DNA of 64,000 nt, taken from assembly GCA_020634555.1 (NCBI GenBank), contig JACKBK010000013.1:26139-90138 (forward strand). The letters are read 5' to 3'. Source of the stretch: Caldilineae bacterium. Lineage in GTDB: Bacteria; Chloroflexota; Anaerolineae; JAAEKA01. Positions within the stretch are counted from its first letter, which is position 1, and every line of letters begins with the position of its first letter. The translations under genes and the position numbers were made by a program. Below the pieces are notes generated by a model. It was not told the origin of the DNA and ran no database searches. It worked only from the letters and a program-made list of their open reading frames with translations. This document shows, in pieces, positions 57,220 through 64,000 of this stretch.

Positions 57220-57341
57220 CCGGCACACTTGCAGCTGCGGCGCAAACGCAGGTGTTTGAGGATGCCTACTCCTCAAATAAAGGTTGACGAAACACCAGAT
57301 TGTCTCATTATTTATCGTCGTTTTAGCCCAAGGAGGTCAAC

Positions 57342-59012
57342 ATGGCTGCCGAAGCAGTTGCCAATCAAAAGCCACCCGCAGACGGTCACTCCTCTTTCAT
57401 GGACAAAATGCTGGATGCCGTCGAGCGGATAGGCAACAAGGTGCCCCATCCGGTGCTGATGTTCTCGTATCTCATTATCGGGGTCATCGTGTTGTCAGCC
57501 GTCCTCGCGCTGCTGAATGTCAGCGTTACCGAGGAGATCGCCGTGCCGGTGCCGGTGCCGGCGACTCCCGACTTCTACGAGGATCTCGCTCAGTATACGT
57601 TGTCAGGAACGGATAACCAGGATGTCCATTTCGAGATCCAGGAACAAACCATACCCGTCAAAAGCCTGCTGAGCATCGACGGTATCCGCTTCCTGTTTAC
57701 CTCCTTTGTAGTCAACTTCCAGGGCTTTGGCGCGCTGGCAGTCACACTCATCGCCATGATGGGCGCGGGCGCGGCAGAAGTCGCCGGGCTGATGGCAGCC
57801 CTGATCCGCAAGCTGGTCAAGGTCGCGCCGCGCTCATTGATCGTCTACCTCATCGTCCTGGTCGGCGTGCTTTCCAGTGTCGCATCGGACGCCGGCTACC
57901 TGATCCTCATACCGTTAGGTGGAGCGGCCTTCCTGGCCGTGGGGCGGCATCCGGTCGCCGGCCTGGCGGCAGGCTTTGGTGGCGTCGCGGCAGCATTCAT
58001 GGCGAATCTGGTGCCGACACCGACCGATGCCATGCTGTTTGAGATCACCAACGAAGCCATCGGGTTGGTGGGTGGCACGTCAATCTCGATCACTGCCGAT
58101 TACTTCTTCCAGGCAGTTTCGGCAATTCTACTGACAGTGATTATTGGGTTCGTCATCGTGCGCGTCGTTGAGCCGCGTTTGGGCAAGTATGACCCGGCGA
58201 ATGCAGGCGATCCCGAACAGGCTGCAGCCGCGGACGAAGTCGACCCGGAGCTGGAAGCCCGCGGGCTGCGCCGGGCCGGACTGGCGTTCCTGGTCGTAAT
58301 AGGCATCGTCCTGCTGGCTACCCTGCCGCCGGGCGCCCCGCTGCGCGATCCTGATACAGGAGCGATTATTGGCCAGACGCCTTTCATGAGCAGCTTGCTG
58401 TTCATCGTCATGCTGTGCTTCTTCGTGCCCGGCGTGGCTTTTGGCTCGGCCGTCGGCAAGTACAAAGGGCCTAACGACGTGATCGCCGCTGTTGTCAAGA
58501 CCTTTGCAGGGCTGGGTGGCCTGATCTTCATGCTGTTGATGATCAGCCAGTTCATCGCCTACTTCAACTACTCCAACATACCCAGTGTGATCGCCACTGC
58601 CCTGGCCGATTGGTTGGGACATGCCGGTATCCCGGCGATTCCGCTGTTGATCGGTTTCATCCTGGTAATCGTCGTCCTCGACTTCATCATTCCGGGAACG
58701 CTGGCCAAATGGGCGATCTTTGCACCTATCTTCGTACCGCTTTTCATCCGGCTGGGCGTGCCGGCGCAGACCGTGTTTGCTGCCTACCGCGTTGGCGACT
58801 CTCCCATCAATACACTCACCCCCTTGATGGTGTATTTCCCGGTGATCGTCGTTTTCGCCCAGCGCTACGAGAAGAAGTCGGGTGTCGGGTCGTTGGTTGC
58901 GTTGATGCTACCCATCGCGGCGGTCGTTCTGGTCGCCTGGATGGTCATCTTCATCCTCTGGTTCATCCTGGGCATCCCGCTGGGGCCGGGCTATCCCGTG
59001 CGAATTGGGTAA
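57342..59012 (+). CDS. AbgT family p-aminobenzoyl-glutamate / antimetabolite transporter
   Basis: 556 residues, ATG 5 bases behind AGGAGGT. About twelve membrane segments with the AbgT-type sequences FSYLIIGVIVLSAVLALLN, NFQGFGALAVTLIAMMGAGAAEVAGLM, LSSVASDAGYLILIPLGGAAFLAVGRHPVAGLAAGF, and SPINTLTPLMVYFPVIVVFAQRY near the end. Members import p-aminobenzoyl-glutamate (E. coli AbgT) or export sulfonamides (other members). The nearby M20 gene parallels the E. coli abgAB-abgT arrangement, in which M20 subunits cleave the imported conjugate; which role applies here is open. Confidence 0.88.
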   Translation: MAAEAVANQKPPADGHSSFMDKMLDAVERIGNKVPHPVLMFSYLIIGVIVLSAVLALLNVSVTEEIAVPVPVPATPDFYEDLAQYTLSGTDNQDVHFEIQEQTIPVKSLLSIDGIRFLFTSFVVNFQGFGALAVTLIAMMGAGAAEVAGLMAALIRKLVKVAPRSLIVYLIVLVGVLSSVASDAGYLILIPLGGAAFLAVGRHPVAGLAAGFGGVAAAFMANLVPTPTDAMLFEITNEAIGLVGGTSISITADYFFQAVSAILLTVIIGFVIVRVVEPRLGKYDPANAGDPEQAAAADEVDPELEARGLRRAGLAFLVVIGIVLLATLPPGAPLRDPDTGAIIGQTPFMSSLLFIVMLCFFVPGVAFGSAVGKYKGPNDVIAAVVKTFAGLGGLIFMLLMISQFIAYFNYSNIPSVIATALADWLGHAGIPAIPLLIGFILVIVVLDFIIPGTLAKWAIFAPIFVPLFIRLGVPAQTVFAAYRVGDSPINTLTPLMVYFPVIVVFAQRYEKKSGVGSLVALMLPIAAVVLVAWMVIFILWFILGIPLGPGYPVRIG

Positions 59013-59042
59013 CCGCGGAACAGGCGATTTCCCATCTGAGTC

Positions 59043-59777
59043 ATGACCGACTTCCTGATGGTCCTGGCAATTGCGCTGTTCGCCTCGTTTCTGACCTGGC
59101 TGGGCGTGCCGATTGCCGAAAGGTTTGATGTGCCGCAGCGCGTCGTCAGCGCCGCGCTCCAGTTCGCGGCCGGCATCATCACCGCGCTGGTCGCGTTCAG
59201 CCTGATGCCGCCGGCGGTGCGCGGGGGGCCGTATGGCTGGATCGTGTTGGCGTTTTTTACCGGCGGTGTGCTCTACGTGCTGCTGGAATACGGGTCATCG
59301 CACGTGTTTTCCAGCGAGCCTGCGGAGGGAGCCGAAGGCGCATCGTCGTTCGGGCTGTATATCGGCGTGTTGGCGGACCTGTTGATCGACGGCGTGGTGA
59401 TCGGCATCGGATCCACGCTGACCCTGACCACCGGCCTGCTGTTGGCGCTGGGACTGGCTATCAGCACCGCGCCGCTGGCCTTTGTCACCATCTCGACAGC
59501 CAAACGGCAAGGGATGGCGCACAACAGCCGCCGTTTATTGGGGGTGCTGCTGGCAGCGTTCATGACCCTGGGAGCGCTGCTCGGTTTTCTGGTGCTCAGG
59601 AACCAGCCGTTGGAGATCCGCTTCATTCTGGCTGCCCTGGCATCTGGTTTCCTGATTACAACCGTTGTGCAAGGAATCATCCCGGAAGCCAACCGCGAGG
59701 GCGAGCCAGGCTTCGCCGGCGTGCTGTACATCGGCGGACTGTCGCTGTACGCTCTCATGTCGCTGGTGTTGAAGTGA
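59043..59777 (+). CDS. ZIP-like membrane protein lacking the usual metal-binding residues
   Basis: 244 residues with about eight hydrophobic segments. The arrangement and sequences FAAGIITALVAFSLMPPA, GVLADLLIDGVVIGIG and TTVVQGIIPEA follow the ZIP metal-transporter family. However, the helix-4 motif normally HxxxDG reads ADLLIDG, and the helix-5 HExP region reads ISTAPLAF, so the key His and Glu ligands are absent. It may transport something else, act with changed metal preference, or belong to a sister family. It follows the AbgT gene by 30 bases and precedes the maturase gene closely. Confidence 0.6.
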   Translation: MTDFLMVLAIALFASFLTWLGVPIAERFDVPQRVVSAALQFAAGIITALVAFSLMPPAVRGGPYGWIVLAFFTGGVLYVLLEYGSSHVFSSEPAEGAEGASSFGLYIGVLADLLIDGVVIGIGSTLTLTTGLLLALGLAISTAPLAFVTISTAKRQGMAHNSRRLLGVLLAAFMTLGALLGFLVLRNQPLEIRFILAALASGFLITTVVQGIIPEANREGEPGFAGVLYIGGLSLYALMSLVLK

Positions 59778-59830
59778 GCTATGGAGAACCTGATGTTGAC
59801 CAGTCTCGATTGCTGCAACGGGAAATGATC

Positions 59831-61219
59831 ATGGCCAGCTCTACAGGTACTGTCACTTCAGGTCCGGCGGCGCCTCCGCGTTCACCACAGGCCCCGCCAG
59901 CCTTTCACCTGCTGGCCAAGCCTACCGGCGCGATCTGCAACCTGGACTGCGCCTATTGCTTCTTTCTGGACAAGGAGGTCTTCTACCCCGGCAGCAAGTT
60001 TCGCATGGGCGAGCAGGTGCTGGAACAGTACATCCGCCAGCTCATCGAGTCGCACCAGACGGATAGCGTCAACATCGCCTGGCAGGGAGGCGAGCCGACA
60101 CTGATGGGGCTGGACTTTTACCGCCGCACCATGGATCTGGTCGAGAAATATCGGCGGCCAGGCATGACCTTTCTGCACACCATGCAGACCAACGGCACGT
60201 TGCTGGACGACGAATGGGCTGCTTTTTTCGCCGAGCACAACTTCCTGCTGGGCATCAGCATCGATGGTCCGCGACCTTTGCACGATGTCTACCGCGTCGA
60301 CAAGGGAGGCAAGCCAACATTTGACAAGGTCATGCGCGGGCTGCGGCTGTTGCAGAAGCATGGCGTGGACTACAATGTGCTGACCACTGTCAACCGCGTC
60401 AACGGTGACTATCCGCTGGAGGTCTATCGCTTCCTGCGTGACGAGGTGGGCACGACCTGGATGCAGTTCATTCCGGTGGTAGAGCGCATCAACAGCGATG
60501 GGCTGACGATCTACCAGGAGGGGACAACCGTCTCCGATCGTTCGGTGCAGCCGGAGCAATTTGGCCGCTTTCTGAGCACCATCTTTGACGAGTGGGTGCG
60601 CCGCGACGTGGGAACGATCTATGTGCAGACCTTTGAGGCTGCGCTGAGCAACTGGCTGGGCCTGGCCAACTCCGGCATGTGCGTCTTCAACACCACCTGC
60701 GGCACGGGGCTGGCCATCGAACACAACGGCGATCTGTATTCGTGCGATCACTTCGTGGAGCCTGACTACCTGTTGGGCAATATTCAGGACACGCACATGA
60801 TCGAGCTGGTAGCCTCGCCGCAGCAGATCCAGTTTGGCCTGGACAAACGCGACACGCTGCCACGCTTCTGCCGCGAGTGCGACGTGCGTTTCGCGTGTCA
60901 CGGCGAGTGTCCCAAGAACCGCTTTACGTTAACGCCTGCTGGCGAGCCGGGTCTCAACTATCTGTGCGCCGGTTTCAAGGACTTCTTTCACCACATCGAC
61001 TTTCCCATGAAGCTCATGGCCGGCTTGATCCGACGCCAGCGCGAGGCACGGGAAGTGATGCAGATCCTGGAGCGCGCCTTCACCGGCGTCGAACGCAACG
61101 ATCCCTGTCCCTGCGGCAGCGGCCGCAAGTTCAAGCAATGCCATGGCCGGCCGCTCCCGGCATCCGGTTCAAAGCCACTGCCTGCGTCGCAGTCCCGGTC
61201 GGGCGCAGCAGCGGGTTAG
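59831..61219 (+). CDS. anaerobic sulfatase-maturating radical SAM enzyme with SEC-C tail
   Basis: 462 residues from MASSTGTVTS (GGGAA 6 bases upstream); earlier in-frame starts at 59774 and 59825 are less likely. The radical SAM cluster motif is C36-NLD-C40-AY-C43 with a following F, then the glycine motif QGGEPTLMG. The C-terminal SPASM-type cysteines include CDHF and CRECDVRFACHGECPKNRF, which bind auxiliary iron-sulfur clusters. Enzymes of this type oxidise a sulfatase Cys or Ser to formylglycine. A short SEC-C zinc motif (NDPCPCGSGRKFKQCHG) ends the protein. The sulfatase encoded next is the obvious substrate. Confidence 0.9.
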   Translation: MASSTGTVTSGPAAPPRSPQAPPAFHLLAKPTGAICNLDCAYCFFLDKEVFYPGSKFRMGEQVLEQYIRQLIESHQTDSVNIAWQGGEPTLMGLDFYRRTMDLVEKYRRPGMTFLHTMQTNGTLLDDEWAAFFAEHNFLLGISIDGPRPLHDVYRVDKGGKPTFDKVMRGLRLLQKHGVDYNVLTTVNRVNGDYPLEVYRFLRDEVGTTWMQFIPVVERINSDGLTIYQEGTTVSDRSVQPEQFGRFLSTIFDEWVRRDVGTIYVQTFEAALSNWLGLANSGMCVFNTTCGTGLAIEHNGDLYSCDHFVEPDYLLGNIQDTHMIELVASPQQIQFGLDKRDTLPRFCRECDVRFACHGECPKNRFTLTPAGEPGLNYLCAGFKDFFHHIDFPMKLMAGLIRRQREAREVMQILERAFTGVERNDPCPCGSGRKFKQCHGRPLPASGSKPLPASQSRSGAAAG

Positions 61220-61284
61220 ATTGGTACATCGGTGAATTGGTTGGACTCTCGTACCAATCTACCACCTTACCAATCTACCAATCT
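61218..61284. repeat. octad tandem array with inverted partner
   Basis: AGATTGGT, ACATCGGT and GAATTGGT (61218-61241) face ACCAATCT, ACCACCTT, ACCAATCT and ACCAATCT (61253-61284) across an 11-base spacer. The array fills most of the gap between the maturase and sulfatase genes; the sulfatase ribosome site AAGGAG follows directly. Confidence 0.75.
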
Positions 61285-61302
61285 ACCAAGAAGGAGACTA
61301 CC

Positions 61303-62838
61303 ATGCCCAACGGCAAACCCAACATCCTGGTCATCTGGGGCGATGATATCGGCATCACCAACCTGAGCTGCTACAGCGATGGATTGATGGGCTATCGCAC
61401 CCCCAACATCGACCGCATCGCCAACGAGGGGATGCGTTTCACCGACTCCTACGGCCAGCAGAGCTGCACAGCGGGCCGCGCTGCGTTTTTGACGGGCCAG
61501 AACCCTTATCGCACTGGCCTGACCAAGGTTGGCATGCCCGGTTCGGACATCGGCCTGTTGGCCGAGGACGCTACTATCGCCGAACTGCTCAAGCCGCTGG
61601 GCTACGCCACCGGCCAGTTCGGCAAGAACCATTTCGGCGACAGGAATAAGTTCCTGCCTACTGTCCACGGCTTCGACGAGTTCTTCGGCAACCTCTATCA
61701 CCTCAATGCCGAGGAGGAGCCGGAGAATGTGGACTACCCACCCGAGGGTGACTTTCCCAACTTTAAGAACATCTTCGGACCGCGCGGTGTGATCCATTCC
61801 TGGGCAACGGAGGAAGACGATTCCACCGAGCAGCCGCGCTGGGGCCGCATCGGCAAGCAGCGCATCGAGGACACCGGCCCGCTGACCAAGAAACGCATGG
61901 AATCGTGCGACACCGAGTTCCTGGCCGCTGCCCAGGACTTCATCAAGCGCGCCCACGACGATGACAAGCCTTTCTTCGTCTGGTTCAACACCACTTGGAT
62001 GCATTTCCGCGTCCACCCGCCGGAGCATGTGCTGGGACAGGCCGGGCGCTGGCAGTCCTTCTACCACGACGTGATGGTGGAGCACGACAAGCATGTGGGC
62101 CAGATGCTGGACCTGCTGGACGAACTGGGCATTGCCGAGGACACAATCGTCATGTACTCGACCGACAACGGCCCGCACATGAACACCTGGCCCGACGGCG
62201 CGATGACCCCCTTCCGCAACGAGAAGAACTCCAACTGGGAGGGCGCCTTCCGCGTGCCGGAGATGGTGCGCTGGCCTGACAAGATCCCGGCCGGTGTGGT
62301 CTCCAACGAGATCATCAGCCATACCGACTGGCTGCCCACCCTGTTGGCCGCGGCCGGCGAGCCGGAGATCAGTGAGAAGCTGAAGCAGGGGCATCAGGCA
62401 GGCGACAAGCACTTTAAGGTGCACATCGACGGCTACAACTTCCTGCCGCACTTCACAGGCCAGACGGACAAAGGGCCGCGCCCGGGGATTATCTATTTCT
62501 CCGACGACGGCGATCTGGTCGGGCTGCGCTACGACAACTGGAAGTTCGTCTTCGCCGAGCAACGCGTCCAGGGCACAGTCCAAATCTGGGCGGAACCTTT
62601 TGTTTTCCTGCGCGTCCCGAAGATCTTCAACTTGCGCACCGACCCCTTCGAGCGGGCGGATATCACATCCAACACCTATTACGATTGGATGATCGATCGC
62701 GTCTACCTGACCTACGCTGCGCAGTACCTCGTGCGCGAGTTCCTGGCTACGTTCCAGGAGTTCCCACCGCGCATGAAGCCAGCCAGCTTCACCGTCGACG
62801 ATATCATGAAGAAGATGGAGCAGAGTTTCGACTACTAG
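61303..62838 (+). CDS. type I sulfatase (arylsulfatase family), Cys-type
   Basis: 511 residues, ATG behind AAGGAG. The N-terminus KPNILVIWGDDIG holds the metal-binding aspartates. The modification site is SC55-T-A-G-R59, a C-x-A-x-R variant of the usual C-x-P-x-R, with the following AAFLTG. Other family residues: TGQFGKNHFGD, MYSTDNGPH and NEKNSNWEGAFRVPEMVRWP (metal-binding DN and the second Lys). It hydrolyses sulfate esters once Cys55 is converted to formylglycine. No signal peptide is visible, so it is probably cytosolic. The adjacent anSME-type enzyme should perform the maturation. Confidence 0.92.
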   Translation: MPNGKPNILVIWGDDIGITNLSCYSDGLMGYRTPNIDRIANEGMRFTDSYGQQSCTAGRAAFLTGQNPYRTGLTKVGMPGSDIGLLAEDATIAELLKPLGYATGQFGKNHFGDRNKFLPTVHGFDEFFGNLYHLNAEEEPENVDYPPEGDFPNFKNIFGPRGVIHSWATEEDDSTEQPRWGRIGKQRIEDTGPLTKKRMESCDTEFLAAAQDFIKRAHDDDKPFFVWFNTTWMHFRVHPPEHVLGQAGRWQSFYHDVMVEHDKHVGQMLDLLDELGIAEDTIVMYSTDNGPHMNTWPDGAMTPFRNEKNSNWEGAFRVPEMVRWPDKIPAGVVSNEIISHTDWLPTLLAAAGEPEISEKLKQGHQAGDKHFKVHIDGYNFLPHFTGQTDKGPRPGIIYFSDDGDLVGLRYDNWKFVFAEQRVQGTVQIWAEPFVFLRVPKIFNLRTDPFERADITSNTYYDWMIDRVYLTYAAQYLVREFLATFQEFPPRMKPASFTVDDIMKKMEQSFDY

Positions 62839-62957
62839 CTTACGTCGATCAATCGCAGCCACGGCAAGGCCGATCTGGTCTTGTTCGTCGACGCTGCCGG
62901 GCTACAGAGGGTCGAATCTATCGCCACACCATCCAAGGGCAACGACATCTCAGAATA

Positions 62958-63024
62958 GCCACGAATTACGCGAATTGAACGAATTTCGGATTGTTTGTTT
63001 CGTAAAAATCGTGTAATTCGTGGC
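62958..63024. repeat. tandem array (unit 9) with inverted partner
   Basis: Units CACGAATTA, CGCGAATTG and AACGAATTT (62960-62986) follow one another; the outer arms GCCACGAATTAC (62958-62969) and GTAATTCGTGGC (63013-63024) are perfectly complementary. The DNA is AT-richer than its surroundings. Confidence 0.7.
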
Positions 63025-63067
63025 AAGAATATCTGTCTTGCTGCGAATGGAGCAAGGGCTATCGGTT

Positions 63068-64000
63068 ATGAACGAAATGCTGCCAAGCTGGCATGACACC
63101 CCAACCAAACAGGCGATCCTTGATTTTGTCGCGGCAGTGACGGACGAATCCAGTTCCCGGTACGTGCCAGCAACGGAGCGCATCGCCGTCTTCGACAACG
63201 ACGGCACCCTGTGGTGCGAGAAGCCTGTATACATCCAGATGGATTTCATCCTTCGCAGGCTGGCCGCGCAGGCCGAGAGCGATCTGGCGTTGCGCGCGCG
63301 CCAGCCGTGGCAGGCTGCCTGGAATCGAGACTTCGCCTGGTTTGGCGATGCGATGACGCAGCATTACCAGGGTGACGATAGTGCCTTGCGCGTGGTATTG
63401 AGCGGAATCCTGGCCCTGTCAGATGGACAGGCCGTCGAGCAGGTCGAATCCGGAGCCAGGGCATTTGTGGACAACGAGCGCCATCCGACGCTGGGCCTGG
63501 CCTACCGCAACTGTGTTTACCAGCCCATGCTGGAGCTGCTGCGCTATCTGGAAGGCCACGGCTTCAGCAACTACATCGTTTCCGGCGGGGGCCGCGACTT
63601 CATGCGCGGCTTCAGCGAAGACTTGTACGGCGTCCCGCGCGAGCGGGTCATCGGCAGCACGGTGGCCTACCGCTACGTCGAGGATGAGCACGGCGGCGCT
63701 ATCGTGCAACGCGCCGACCTGGACGTGATCAACGATGGCCCGGACAAAGCGGTGCAGATCTGGAACGTTACCGGCCGTCGCCCCATCCTGGCGGCCGGTA
63801 ACTCTAACGGTGACCTGGCCATGCTGACCTTTGCCGGCGGCCCCACCTTACCGGCGCTGCGTCTCCTGGTTGTGCATGACGATGGCGAGCGCGAGTTCGA
63901 GTACAGCGCAGGCGCAGAGAAGGCGTTGGACACGACACAGTCGCAGGGCTGGACAGCAGTCAGCATTCAGCGCGACTGGCGGCAAATCTTCCCTGGATGA
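63068..64000 (+). CDS. HAD-superfamily phosphatase (phosphoserine-phosphatase-like)
   Basis: 310 residues from MNEMLPSWHD; in-frame upstream starts at 63020 (inside the repeat arm) and 63050 are possible but less likely. HAD motifs: FD43-N-D45-GTLWCEKP (motif I), IVSGGGRDFM (motif II), K in INDGPDKAVQIW (motif III) and AAGNSNGDLAML (motif IV). The large insertion after motif I is a helical C1-type cap. It hydrolyses a phosphate monoester in the cytosol; the substrate is not clear. The gene ends exactly at the window edge with TGA, so it is complete. Confidence 0.88.
   Translation: MNEMLPSWHDTPTKQAILDFVAAVTDESSSRYVPATERIAVFDNDGTLWCEKPVYIQMDFILRRLAAQAESDLALRARQPWQAAWNRDFAWFGDAMTQHYQGDDSALRVVLSGILALSDGQAVEQVESGARAFVDNERHPTLGLAYRNCVYQPMLELLRYLEGHGFSNYIVSGGGRDFMRGFSEDLYGVPRERVIGSTVAYRYVEDEHGGAIVQRADLDVINDGPDKAVQIWNVTGRRPILAAGNSNGDLAMLTFAGGPTLPALRLLVVHDDGEREFEYSAGAEKALDTTQSQGWTAVSIQRDWRQIFPG

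Overview
This GC-rich window looks like chromosomal DNA from a member of the Chloroflexota, probably the Anaerolineae/Caldilineae side. That is inferred from gene content: clusters of very large polytopic membrane proteins (DUF2079, DUF2723, PTPS-related, YfhO and GT39 types), secreted proteins with Thr/Pro linkers that end in a [FY]LPL motif, an archaeal-type mevalonate entry module, and a RarA/unknown-domain fusion. No rRNA or tRNA gene was seen.

Layout. (1) 1-5964: a truncated di-heme peroxidase lipoprotein and a CRTAC1-like FG-GAP/UnbV protein (minus), a zinc-ribbon/rhodanese membrane protein interrupted by an in-frame TGA, a LysM-M23 peptidase and a methyltransferase. (2) 6290-13206: two paralogous secreted glycoside-hydrolase-like proteins flanking an undecaprenyl-phosphate sugar transferase. 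(3) 13519-17784: mvaA, HMG-CoA synthase, thiolase and DUF35, i.e. acetyl-CoA to mevalonate. (4) 18226-23320: a VUT transporter, a GT87-like protein, a PfkB kinase and parA-parB. (5) 23335-46069: eight giant membrane proteins plus a smaller one; most share a similar extracytoplasmic beta-sandwich module at the C-terminus. (6) 46341-50061: a small membrane protein, a helix-hairpin-helix lipoprotein and a RarA fusion. (7) 50303-64000: a DUF4160/DUF2442 pair, a serine hydrolase, an MFS transporter, M20 and M17 peptidases, an AbgT transporter, a ZIP-like protein, an anSME-type maturase with its sulfatase, and a HAD phosphatase.

How the genes may work together (inference). Mevalonate-derived polyprenyl phosphate could feed both the sugar transferase and the GT-C-like membrane proteins, giving a surface-glycan theme from 6 to 46 kb. 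The maturase would activate the adjacent Cys-type sulfatase. The M20 and M17 peptidases with AbgT suggest uptake and cleavage of peptides or aminoacyl conjugates.

The intergenic DNA is unusually rich in repeats. There are short tandem arrays (7-, 8- or 9-base units) usually paired with an inverted array, some of them read in frame inside genes. There are also palindromic MITE-like elements that in two cases supply a gene's stop codon. The observations I rate highest are the in-frame TGA at a conserved Cys position of the rhodanese domain, these inverted tandem arrays, and the shared C-terminal module of the membrane-protein cluster.
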